Below are positions 9,025-16,865 of a stretch of DNA of 27,510 nucleotides, one piece after another. The stretch lies in NCBI GenBank assembly GCA_016839875.1, contig JAEOTK010000240.1, forward strand, positions 1 through 27,510, given 5' to 3'. The translations under genes were made by a program, and so were the position numbers. The number at the start of each line of letters is the position of its first letter. Within the stretch, counting starts at the first letter, position 1. The notes under the pieces are model-generated. The model did no database searches, was not told the DNA's origin, and saw nothing but the letters and a program-made list of their open reading frames with translations. The DNA comes from Candidatus Heimdallarchaeota archaeon (GTDB lineage: Archaea > Asgardarchaeota > Heimdallarchaeia > Heimdallarchaeales > Heimdallarchaeaceae).

Positions 9025-9037
9025 AATATTTATTATA
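9025..9037 (+). promoter_or_regulatory. TATA box of the polytopic membrane protein gene
   Basis: An AT-only element (AATATTTATTATA) is centred about 26 nt before the ATG at 9058 and there is no ribosome-binding element, which fits a leaderless transcript. It lies in the 102-nt divergent spacer shared with the secreted-protein gene. Confidence 0.5.
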
Positions 9038-9057
9038 CAGTTATCATATTAACAACT

Positions 9058-10041
9058 ATGGCTGAAGAAGAGAAAAAAAGCGTAAACGAGGAAACTAAAG
9101 CCAAACCAAAAAGAGAAAAGAAAAAACGTCGAGACAAACCTAAGAAAGAAAAGAAGCAAAGAGAAGGAAAGTTCTGGCAAAGTACAAAAGAATTTTTCAA
9201 AGGACTTTGGAAATTCATTAGCTTCTTCCTAAAGATTATACTAGCTCCATTTTGGTACACTGGTGTTTTATTCGTTAAATCAATTCAGTTTCTTAAAGAA
9301 CGAGGGGATCATGCTTTAACTGATAAAGATAAGAAGTATCTTTCACTCATACCTGCATTGTTCTTTATGATGTGTATATCGATAATTGTTGTCTTCCTAA
9401 TATTCTATTTCCAACTTCTAGATGAGACTATAGAAGTAATAACTGATGTAGGTTTCTGGGCAGCTGTTGGAGATTTCTTTGTAAGAATAGGTAATGGAAT
9501 ATGGTGGTTACTACAAATAGTATTTGTAACATTCTTTTGGGAAATGATTATCGTACGTTTCGCTGATTTTATGACCAATGAAAACTTCTACTGGGCTACT
9601 TTGATATTAATAGTGATAGTTGTTGTTGGTACAGGATTAGGAATACTCATGTATCACGCGATGAAAAAGAGAACGATAATAATAGCTATTTCAAAATTCT
9701 TTAAGAAAATTTGGTCGTATCCAAAGAAAGCATTCGATTATGTCAGAGAAAAAATAATACTGAAATACATAATAGGTCAGAAGTATATTGAAACAAGATC
9801 TAAGAACTTCTTCTGGGGAACTACGTTAATACAATTCATCTTGACTATGATTATATTCTTATTCTCTCTTGGATTAGGAATCTATAATTACATCATTGGA
9901 ACTTGGGATGGTGCAGCGATTCTTCGTTACTCACTAATTCTTGCAGTATTATTGTTTGTATTCATTGGTATATTCTCAACTTGGTTCTTCATTAGAGTCT
10001 TTGGAGTTGCCACTGCAGAATCAGAAAAATATACAATCTAG
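9058..10041 (+). CDS. Polytopic membrane protein with highly basic N-terminus
   Basis: A 327-residue protein of unknown family. Residues 1-37 are almost entirely Lys, Glu and Arg. About six hydrophobic segments follow (approximately 50-75, 95-120, 145-167, 178-200, 252-280 and 288-314), rich in aromatic residues (Phe, Trp) and Ile. No catalytic motif, transporter signature or Cys cluster is evident. The charged N-terminal tail would lie in the cytoplasm by the positive-inside rule and could bind nucleic acid or acidic lipid, but that is inference. It is a single gene with its own promoter, followed by a T-rich terminator. Confidence 0.75.
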   Translation: MAEEEKKSVNEETKAKPKREKKKRRDKPKKEKKQREGKFWQSTKEFFKGLWKFISFFLKIILAPFWYTGVLFVKSIQFLKERGDHALTDKDKKYLSLIPALFFMMCISIIVVFLIFYFQLLDETIEVITDVGFWAAVGDFFVRIGNGIWWLLQIVFVTFFWEMIIVRFADFMTNENFYWATLILIVIVVVGTGLGILMYHAMKKRTIIIAISKFFKKIWSYPKKAFDYVREKIILKYIIGQKYIETRSKNFFWGTTLIQFILTMIIFLFSLGLGIYNYIIGTWDGAAILRYSLILAVLLFVFIGIFSTWFFIRVFGVATAESEKYTI

Positions 10042-10047
10042 ATCTAA

Positions 10048-10075
10048 ATACTCTTTTTCTTCTTTTTTTATAATT
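10048..10075 (+). terminator. T-rich terminator after the polytopic membrane protein gene
   Basis: Two runs of T (CTCTTTTTCTTCTTTTTTTATAA) begin about 10 nt after the stop codon without an accompanying hairpin. This is the usual form of archaeal intrinsic termination. Confidence 0.5.
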
Positions 10076-10102
10076 TTATTATTATTTAATCACTTTCAGC
10101 AA

Positions 10103-10112
10103 GTTTTAAATT
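10103..10112 (+). promoter_or_regulatory. TATA box of the GAPDH gene
   Basis: GTTTTAAATT lies about 42 nt upstream of the ATG at 10150. A start site about 25 nt downstream (near 10133) would give a leader of some 17 nt that contains the GGTGA element at 10140-10144. Confidence 0.5.
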
Positions 10113-10149
10113 CTAGTCTGCGATATCTGCATCATCATTGGTGATAATC

Positions 10150-11154
10150 ATGGTTTTACGTGTAGGAATTAATGGTTTCGGACGCATTGGACGTGGTGTG
10201 TTACGAGCAGGTTTTGATGATTCAGATATTGAATTTGTAGGTATAAATGATATAACAGATGCTTCAGCCTTGGCTCATCTGTTGAAATATGACAGTGTTC
10301 ATGGTAAGTTTTCACATGATGTTAGTTCGACTGACAATTCTCTAATAGTTAGTGGAAAAGAAATCCCCATATCTAAGGAAAGAGATCCAGCAAATATTCC
10401 ATGGGATAAATGGAATGTAGATTTGGTTTTTGAGTGCGTAGGTATTTTTCGAACTTATGAATTAGCTTCAAAGCATCTTGAAAGAGGAGTTAAAAAAGTC
10501 ATTCTTTCTGCTCCTGATAAAGGAAAGAACATTCCAATCCCTCCTTTTGTTCTTGGAGTTAACGAGAAAGACTATAATTCATCTGAGCATAATATTATTT
10601 CCAATGCGAGTTGTACAACAAATTGCTACGCACCTGTTACTAAAATACTAGATGATGCTTTTGGCATATCTTCTGGATATATGACAACTATACACTCTTA
10701 CACAACAGATCAAAGACTTCTAGATCTTCCACATGGAGACCTCAGGAGAGCAAGAGCTGCAGCTTTATCTATGATACCCACCTCCACAGGTGCTGCAACA
10801 GCTGTTGGTAAAGTTCTTCCGCATTTGGAAGGAAAATTACAGGCTATGTCTGTTAGAGTCCCAACTCCAAATGTATCTCTAATAGATGCAGTTTATACAC
10901 TAAACAAAGAGGTTACTAAGGAAGAAGTTAACAAAGTATTCATTAATGCATCAGAAGGGGAATTAAAGGGAATCATAGCTGTTTCCTCTGAACCTTTGGT
11001 ATCTTTTGATTACAATGGAAATCCCTATTCTGCAACTGTAGATCTCCCATTAACAATGTGTCAAGGCAATCAAGTTAAAGTAATCGCTTGGTATGATAAC
11101 GAAACAGGCTATTCGCACCGAATGATAGATCTTGCAAAATATATAACTAAGTAG
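10150..11154 (+). CDS. gap: Glyceraldehyde-3-phosphate dehydrogenase, bacterial/eukaryotic-type, NAD-dependent
   Basis: A 334-residue phosphorylating GAPDH: glyceraldehyde 3-phosphate + Pi + NAD+ to 1,3-bisphosphoglycerate + NADH. Visible signatures are the Rossmann motif 'GINGFGRIG' (6-14), Asp34 in 'GINDI' at the end of beta-2 (typical of NAD preference), the catalytic 'SNASCTTNC' with Cys155, His182 in 'TIHSYT', and 'WYDNETGY' near the C-terminus. This is the classical GapA class, not the archaeal type III GAPDH usual in archaeal glycolysis and gluconeogenesis, so lateral origin is likely. An upstream in-frame TTG (10138) would be inside the leader; GGTGA at 10140-10144 lies 5 nt before ATG 10150, which is the chosen start. 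It converges with the next gene, 10 nt between stops. Confidence 0.95.
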   Translation: MVLRVGINGFGRIGRGVLRAGFDDSDIEFVGINDITDASALAHLLKYDSVHGKFSHDVSSTDNSLIVSGKEIPISKERDPANIPWDKWNVDLVFECVGIFRTYELASKHLERGVKKVILSAPDKGKNIPIPPFVLGVNEKDYNSSEHNIISNASCTTNCYAPVTKILDDAFGISSGYMTTIHSYTTDQRLLDLPHGDLRRARAAALSMIPTSTGAATAVGKVLPHLEGKLQAMSVRVPTPNVSLIDAVYTLNKEVTKEEVNKVFINASEGELKGIIAVSSEPLVSFDYNGNPYSATVDLPLTMCQGNQVKVIAWYDNETGYSHRMIDLAKYITK

Positions 11155-11164
11155 GAAGAAGAAT

Positions 11165-11560
11165 TTACATATCTTCCAAACTTTTTATCATTGCTACAAA
11201 AGCCTTGTATAAACATTCAGGACACCCCATAGCATCTGGGTCCATAAACAACAAAACTTCTCTTGTGTTTTCATATATCTTCTTATGGATAGTTTGATCT
11301 CGAATCTTGATTGATTTCTGTTTAGTTGGGCAAAAAATATTCTTTTCATCATCAGATATAACAGCGTTTAAACAAAATGAAGGATTTACGAATTCTTCCA
11401 ATTTGATACTATGAATTTCTTCAGGGTCAAAGAAACTGATTAGCAATATCATTTCAAATTCGTCTTCTAAAATGCAATAGGTCACATTTTCAAGTTCTCG
11501 ATGCATTGGACAAGGTTGCATAATCCACAAATTATTCGCCCTAGGTATATTAGGAAGCAT
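11165..11560 (-). CDS. Hypothetical cysteine-containing protein (131 aa)
   Basis: I do not recognise a family. The protein is soluble and has six Cys: C17 in 'QPCPMH' (with H20), C29, C63, C77 and a CPEC pair at 113-116, a pattern that could bind zinc or an iron-sulfur cluster, though no named motif fits. A TATA-like CTATTTAG about 25 nt upstream (near 11583-11591) suggests a leaderless transcript separate from the large operon that ends at 11614. Met14 is an alternative start that would still retain all the Cys residues. Function unknown. Confidence 0.6.
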   Translation of the reverse strand: MLPNIPRANNLWIMQPCPMHRELENVTYCILEDEFEMILLISFFDPEEIHSIKLEEFVNPSFCLNAVISDDEKNIFCPTKQKSIKIRDQTIHKKIYENTREVLLFMDPDAMGCPECLYKAFVAMIKSLEDM

Positions 11561-11590
11561 TAGGTTAAAAGTTTTACAATAGTCTAAATA

Positions 11591-11612
11591 GAAAATAAAA
11601 ATGAAAAAGAGC
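11591..11612 (-). terminator. T-rich terminator of the ATPase/coiled-coil operon
   Basis: Immediately after the stop codon at 11614, the minus strand reads CTCTTTTTCATTTTTATTTT, a U-rich run typical of archaeal termination. It overlaps the promoter region of the downstream 131-residue gene. Confidence 0.5.
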
Positions 11613-11613
11613 T

Positions 11614-14600
11614 TTATGCTCTTAGGGGTGGTCTACTTCTATATTCATAGTAGATTTTTGTTACTTCTTTAACCATTTCTTCATTAAAAGTAACAATTAG
11701 CAAAGGCTCTCCACTTGGAGCTTTATGTCCAAGGAAACCTTCCTCAATTCCATCTCGAGTTCCAAGGAACACTGTTAATTGAGGATCATCTTTTACAATG
11801 ACATTACCCATTCCGAGTAACTTGGTCAGAATTGCTTTGTCTGCATCACTATGAGCAGAAGTATTGGTTACAATTTCCAGTTTTCTTCCAAAGGTATCTA
11901 AGAATTCTGCATCAATCCAGTTCAATGTCGGACTAATAATAGTTGCAGAAGATTTTGTATTTCTAAACAAGGACATCATTGAACTTCCTGCTTGTTCCTC
12001 ACCAACAACTAACCACATATCTTCTACAGGACTTGGTTCAACTCCTTTTCCTAGTTCTAAAACACTTTTTAGAAGTTTCATTGATTCTCCAGTTGCTTCA
12101 AGAACCACATCAATTTTACTTGGAATTGCGTTTAGTATTCCGGTAATACTTGAATCAACGCTTTCGATTTCTTGCTGGGTTCCTTTAATGATACTCTCTT
12201 TGAATTCCATAAGTTTGGAATTATATTCACCTTTGCCTGTATCAGCAACTTGTGAGTCTTGGTTAGCTTTATCCAGTTTCTCTTGAAGCGAATTCATGAA
12301 TGAACCAAACAAATCACTAACAGCTTTTTCTAGATTGTTGAGATCTGTTTTGATAGTTTCATTACCAGAAGTTATCGCATCTGTAAGTGTATCTCTTGTT
12401 CCTTGTACATTGGTTACTAACGCTGAAGAATTCGAATCTGAATTTGTAACAAAACTATTGATTTGGTGTGTAATATTCAACTCGTAATCATTTTTCTCTT
12501 TTTCAAATTCTTCTTGTATAGAAGTGACATTACTATCGAATTCAGTTTTCATTTGTTCATATGATTTTTCTAAATCCTTCTGCACAACCTCATACAAACT
12601 ATTTAATTCGGTTTGTGCTTGAGTTTGGAACTCTTTTATTGCTACACCCAGTTTTCCTGAAAATGCATCTGTATCACTCTTAATCATTTTTGGATAGCCT
12701 TTAGCCACTTTTAATAACTCAGCTTTAGTATGTGAAACTGCTTCATCCAATAGTGATGATTTTTCTGGCGATACGTTTAATTCAGCCATTAAACCTTCTG
12801 TACCTTCTAAGAATTGTTGAACTTCTTGTTCGATTAATTCGTTGATCTCATTTTCTACCTTTGTTGTTTGAGCACTATAGTTTTCTGAAGCTTGATCTAA
12901 TGTGACAGACACATCTGTATCAAGTGCATTCTTTGCTGACTCAAATTCAGTTTGTAATGCTTTCATAGTTTCATCCATAGAAGAAGTAACACTTTTTACT
13001 AAATTGGAGTGTTTATCGATATTTGCTTTGAGTGTCTCCTGAAGATTGGTCATAACTTTTGTATTATTTGTTTTCATCAAATTGAAAATTTCTTCTTTTG
13101 TCGATTGAAGTGCTTTTAGTCCTTCTTCAATATGCATTTGCATTACAGTCTTTTCGCCTTCTACTTCTTCTTCTGATGATTTAGCAACATCCACTAAATC
13201 CTCCAGAGATTTCTTTATAGATTGGAAGACATCATTGAACGCTTTAGATTCAGCACCTATTACACCCTGCAATTCGCTTGTACTTGTTTCTTGAATTTCA
13301 TTGAACTGTTCTTCATATGTATCATATGTTTCCGAAATGGTATTCTTCATGTCATCCAATGAACTAGAAAATTGTAAACTAATTTGGTTTCTAGAATTTT
13401 CAAGTGAACTACTTATACTTTGTTGAGTATTATTCTTAAATTGTGCAAGTTCGTCTAGTCTAGCATTAATCTTCTCAAAAATCTCATTGGATAAACTAGT
13501 CATAGAGCTTGAAAAAGTTTGAATCATGTCCTCAATCTTTGTACCGACACTGTCGTTTAATAACTCAATATCTCTGTTCATACTACCGATAAGCTGAGCC
13601 ATTCTTGGACCATCGTCTTTTCCAAAGACTCGTTGAAGTTGTTTCTGATCTAATCCTTGAAAATTACTATTGATCTCTCTAATTTTTGACATAGCTGTTT
13701 TGAATTGATCGTCCAATTCATTTATTCTTTCCAAACTAGCTTGATAGTTAATTTGAACCAGATTAGGAACCTCATCTCTTATATCCCTTCCTCGTTTTGA
13801 GAAATCATCTGTAAAGATATCAATATTGCTCTTGAAATCTTCTTCTTTCTCAAGTATAAGATTCTTAACATTTTCATTATTTGCATTTACATTTTCGGTA
13901 ATATTAGTAACAACAGTATTCTTCAAATCCTTGAGATTAGAACTGAAATTCTTCTTGAATTCATCATGAGTGGAACTGAAGTTTTCAGATCTTTCTTTTA
14001 GAGAATTTTGATAATTGCTTGTGGTTTTAGCTAATCTCTTGAGATAAGTATCTGAAGTTTCTTCAAATGTAGACATAATATCTTTGATGAATAACTTAAT
14101 TTGATCACTAACTTTCTCAATTGAAGAGGTAAGGTTTTCTTCAAATACTTTGAATCCGCTGTCAAGACCTTTCTTTAGAAGGGTTAACAGCCCATCACTG
14201 TTCTTCTTGAAGTCATTAAGATAGTTAGTAAGAACGCCACCAAGCTCATTTTTCATCTCTTCAGTTTTACTTTCTGTTTGTGTAATTAGTTCACCTAATT
14301 TTTCAACAGAATCAACTTTTGTTTTATTCAGAAGTTCAACAAACTGATTCTCATTTTCTTTTAGAATACTGACAACAGTTTCTTTTGATTTATCTATAGA
14401 AGTTCTTATTCTTGTTGTTGTTGCTTCCTCTAGTTTCTTTAATTCGTCGTTAAGTGAAGTTAATATTTCCTTAACTTTAGCCTGGTAATCATCTAGTTTC
14501 TTATCATAATCAGCAACGATTTTATTTACTGTGTTGCTAAGTTTATTTGTAGAATCTTGAGCTATTACGTTTGAATCTGTTGTTAATTTATTAACAGCCT

Positions 14601-15393
14601 CATTTGTTCTATCACTGATAGCTGTATTCTTTCCTGCTGCAATTTCTGAAAACAGCTGTAGTTGCTCTGAAACACTTCCTTGTATTCCCTCAACCTTTTC
14701 CAAGATTGCTTCTAATTGTAAGTTTGTTCTCTCATTGTGTTCCAGTTTGAGAGTACCGAAAGTCTCCTCAATCTTAACTTTAAATGCTTCATGATGTTCC
14801 CCAATCTTGTGAATTGTGGAATCAAAAGATGAGAGGACATTTTCTCTGACTCTTTGAGCAGATTTTGCTATTAGTTCACTATTTGTTGATGATAGAGATG
14901 TTGTTTCTGAGTTGATTCTTTCCACTATCTCAGCTAACTCAGTTTTACTTGTTGCAACTACATTTGATAATGTATCCAGAAATTGTTTTGTTACAGTGTT
15001 AATTTCTCCTGCATGATTGTCAGCATTCTGAGTTATATTTTCATGAAAAGAACCCAGCTGAGATCTGAAATTTTGCATTGTTTTATTCCAGTCAGCTTTG
15101 ACATCATCACTTAAAGCTTTCAGCTCATTTTCTAGCCTTATAGATACATCTTCAGTCAGTTTGATTTGAGGAGGTAAAGGTATGAAATAAGAAGTTCCTT
15201 CAGTATTTTTAGCTTTAACTTCTTTTATGTATCCTCGACCAACTAAACTGTTAATTGCACCTCTTATTACATCTGAAGATTGTTTGTAATATGTTTGAAT
15301 TTGACCTATAGTTCTGGAACCAAATTGAACAATGGTTGCATATACTTGTATTTCATCTTTCGATAAACCTATTTTTTCTAATGTGCCTTCCAT
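11614..15393 (-). CDS. TrmB-type HTH protein with about 1000-residue coiled coil and C-terminal TrmB/PLD-like domain
   Basis: A 1259-residue protein in three parts. Residues 1-75 form a winged helix of the TrmB type ('LEKIGLSKDEIQVYATIV', then a recognition-helix region 'SSDVIRGAINSLVGRGYI'). Residues about 80-1115 are low-complexity helical sequence rich in Lys, Glu, Ser, Thr, Asn and Gln with hydrophobic residues at heptad-like intervals and almost no Pro; a short break with Gly and Pro lies around 575-600 ('FGKDDGPRM'). Residues 1124-1259 are a globular alpha/beta domain ('ATIISPTLNWID', 'LEIVTNTS', 'VIVKDDPQLTVFLG') like the effector domain of TrmB regulators. Ordinary TrmB proteins are 250-350 residues, so the coil is an enormous insertion. 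It is the last gene of a three-gene operon. The in-frame GTG at 15402 belongs to the AGTGA element, so ATG 15393 is the start. Its function is not known; DNA anchoring or tethering is inference. Confidence 0.85.
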   Translation of the reverse strand: MEGTLEKIGLSKDEIQVYATIVQFGSRTIGQIQTYYKQSSDVIRGAINSLVGRGYIKEVKAKNTEGTSYFIPLPPQIKLTEDVSIRLENELKALSDDVKADWNKTMQNFRSQLGSFHENITQNADNHAGEINTVTKQFLDTLSNVVATSKTELAEIVERINSETTSLSSTNSELIAKSAQRVRENVLSSFDSTIHKIGEHHEAFKVKIEETFGTLKLEHNERTNLQLEAILEKVEGIQGSVSEQLQLFSEIAAGKNTAISDRTNEAVNKLTTDSNVIAQDSTNKLSNTVNKIVADYDKKLDDYQAKVKEILTSLNDELKKLEEATTTRIRTSIDKSKETVVSILKENENQFVELLNKTKVDSVEKLGELITQTESKTEEMKNELGGVLTNYLNDFKKNSDGLLTLLKKGLDSGFKVFEENLTSSIEKVSDQIKLFIKDIMSTFEETSDTYLKRLAKTTSNYQNSLKERSENFSSTHDEFKKNFSSNLKDLKNTVVTNITENVNANNENVKNLILEKEEDFKSNIDIFTDDFSKRGRDIRDEVPNLVQINYQASLERINELDDQFKTAMSKIREINSNFQGLDQKQLQRVFGKDDGPRMAQLIGSMNRDIELLNDSVGTKIEDMIQTFSSSMTSLSNEIFEKINARLDELAQFKNNTQQSISSSLENSRNQISLQFSSSLDDMKNTISETYDTYEEQFNEIQETSTSELQGVIGAESKAFNDVFQSIKKSLEDLVDVAKSSEEEVEGEKTVMQMHIEEGLKALQSTKEEIFNLMKTNNTKVMTNLQETLKANIDKHSNLVKSVTSSMDETMKALQTEFESAKNALDTDVSVTLDQASENYSAQTTKVENEINELIEQEVQQFLEGTEGLMAELNVSPEKSSLLDEAVSHTKAELLKVAKGYPKMIKSDTDAFSGKLGVAIKEFQTQAQTELNSLYEVVQKDLEKSYEQMKTEFDSNVTSIQEEFEKEKNDYELNITHQINSFVTNSDSNSSALVTNVQGTRDTLTDAITSGNETIKTDLNNLEKAVSDLFGSFMNSLQEKLDKANQDSQVADTGKGEYNSKLMEFKESIIKGTQQEIESVDSSITGILNAIPSKIDVVLEATGESMKLLKSVLELGKGVEPSPVEDMWLVVGEEQAGSSMMSLFRNTKSSATIISPTLNWIDAEFLDTFGRKLEIVTNTSAHSDADKAILTKLLGMGNVIVKDDPQLTVFLGTRDGIEEGFLGHKAPSGEPLLIVTFNEEMVKEVTKIYYEYRSRPPLRA

Positions 15394-15401
15394 TTTCTTC
15401 A

Positions 15402-16856
15402 CTAACCATACAATTCGTTTTTAATCGACTCAATATTTTTCTCTAGTCTTTCTACTTTGCTTATTAAATCGCGTTTTAATTTCTCAGCTTGTTCAGCACT
15501 TCTTGTGTGATCTTTTATTTCAGTCTCTAAATCAGACATAGTTGTTTCTTGAGTACTTGCTATTTGACTCTTCGCTGAAGATGATAGAGATGCGATTTCA
15601 GCAGTTGAGTCTTTTTGATTAGAATCTAACCTTGAAGAAATTTGCTCGCTTGTCCTTACAATTGAGCTTTTAATTTCTGTAATCTCTTGCTCAAGTGATT
15701 CTATTCTACCATCTACTTTGCTACTTGTTTCATTTTGTAACTGACTTAGTTGCTCACTTAAGGTGGATAGTTTTTCATCAAAAATTCCATTTAGCTGCTC
15801 TTGCTCTTTTGAAATGACTGATTTCACATCTCCCTTCATTGTATCAGATTGGACAGAGAAGGAATCTAACATCTCATCAATATCACTATGAAACTCCTTC
15901 TCGAAGCTTTGTAATTCTGAACTATGTTCTGTTAATTGCTTATTTGATAATTCTTCATACGATTTTATCATTGATTCTTTTGATGTGTTAAAATTAGTCA
16001 TAGCAAATTCATTGACATCTAACATTCCTTTTTCGTATTCACCAAGAACTTCTTGAATCTTAGCAATCTCATCAATTAGATATTTATCCATTGTATCAGA
16101 TACACCTGAAAGCTCCACCTGAATCCTTTGAACTGCATTATTAACAAGCTGCCCTAATTCACTTTTTATTCTATTGAAACTTTCAAAAATCGTTTCCATA
16201 TTCTCAGTAAGTTTATCACCGTATTCAGAACGGAGATGTTCAATAGAATCTATCATGATATTTTCTGTAATGTTAATATTATCGCTGAGTTTATTCTTCA
16301 TCTCTTCTGCATTTTTCTCGAAAGTTGTGACACTATTTTCCTTAATCTCTCCAACATTATCTTTAACAGAAGTTATAACTTTTCTAAAAGCATTTACTTG
16401 ATTATTTGCTAATCTTTCAAAATCTTGCTCATGTGTTTTAAGAATTGAATCAATATTTTCGCTCAATGATGATGAATAATCGTCAAATTTCTCCTTATTT
16501 TGAGATAAAAGGCCTAAAAATGATTGTTTCAGATCAGCTAAATCATTTTTTGTAGCTTCTAACTTATTACTAACTGATTCAGTTTGAGTAGTTGTCCACT
16601 CATTTACTAATTTCTTATCTTCCAATACATTTTGTTCGATAAGCTCATCTAATGAGGACTTATTATTTTCAATTAAACTACGCAGATTTTCATTCAATGT
16701 AATAAATTTATTCTGAATAAGAGTTGCAAGAATCTGATAGTATTTTTGTAAATCTAATACATTTTCCAGTGATTCTTTAAAATTAATAATCTCGCTTTCA
16801 AGATTTTCTATTTCTCTTCTTATTTTATCCAAATCTTTATCTATTCTTTCTGACAT
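15402..16856 (-). CDS. Coiled-coil protein (484 aa), middle gene of the ATPase operon
   Basis: Essentially one long coiled coil: almost no Pro or aromatic residues, no Cys, regular spacing of Leu, Ile and Val among Glu, Lys, Ser, Asn and Gln, and no recognisable catalytic domain, signal peptide or membrane helix. Two Tyr near residue 40 ('LQKYYQILATLIQNK') and a more leucine-rich N-terminal 60 residues may form a distinct helical bundle. Composition and rhythm match the coil of the downstream HTH protein, so the two probably pack together. The start ATG is preceded by GGTGT with a 5-nt spacer, overlapping the TAG stop of the ATPase gene; only 9 nt separate the two genes, and 8 nt separate its own stop from the next ATG. 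Resemblance to SMC, apolipoprotein or chemoreceptor coils is compositional only. Confidence 0.85.
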   Translation of the reverse strand: MSERIDKDLDKIRREIENLESEIINFKESLENVLDLQKYYQILATLIQNKFITLNENLRSLIENNKSSLDELIEQNVLEDKKLVNEWTTTQTESVSNKLEATKNDLADLKQSFLGLLSQNKEKFDDYSSSLSENIDSILKTHEQDFERLANNQVNAFRKVITSVKDNVGEIKENSVTTFEKNAEEMKNKLSDNINITENIMIDSIEHLRSEYGDKLTENMETIFESFNRIKSELGQLVNNAVQRIQVELSGVSDTMDKYLIDEIAKIQEVLGEYEKGMLDVNEFAMTNFNTSKESMIKSYEELSNKQLTEHSSELQSFEKEFHSDIDEMLDSFSVQSDTMKGDVKSVISKEQEQLNGIFDEKLSTLSEQLSQLQNETSSKVDGRIESLEQEITEIKSSIVRTSEQISSRLDSNQKDSTAEIASLSSSAKSQIASTQETTMSDLETEIKDHTRSAEQAEKLKRDLISKVERLEKNIESIKNELYG

Positions 16857-16865
16857 TTTTTACAC

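Noticed and set aside
9941..10144. A 67-codon plus-strand frame overlapping the end of the membrane protein gene
   Set aside because: It is a shadow in another frame running through a T-rich terminator and the GAPDH promoter.
11864..12286. A 140-codon plus-strand frame opposite the giant coiled-coil gene
   Set aside because: Antisense shadow of coiled-coil sequence; composition mirrors the Glu/Lys/Ser-rich coding strand and no motif is present.
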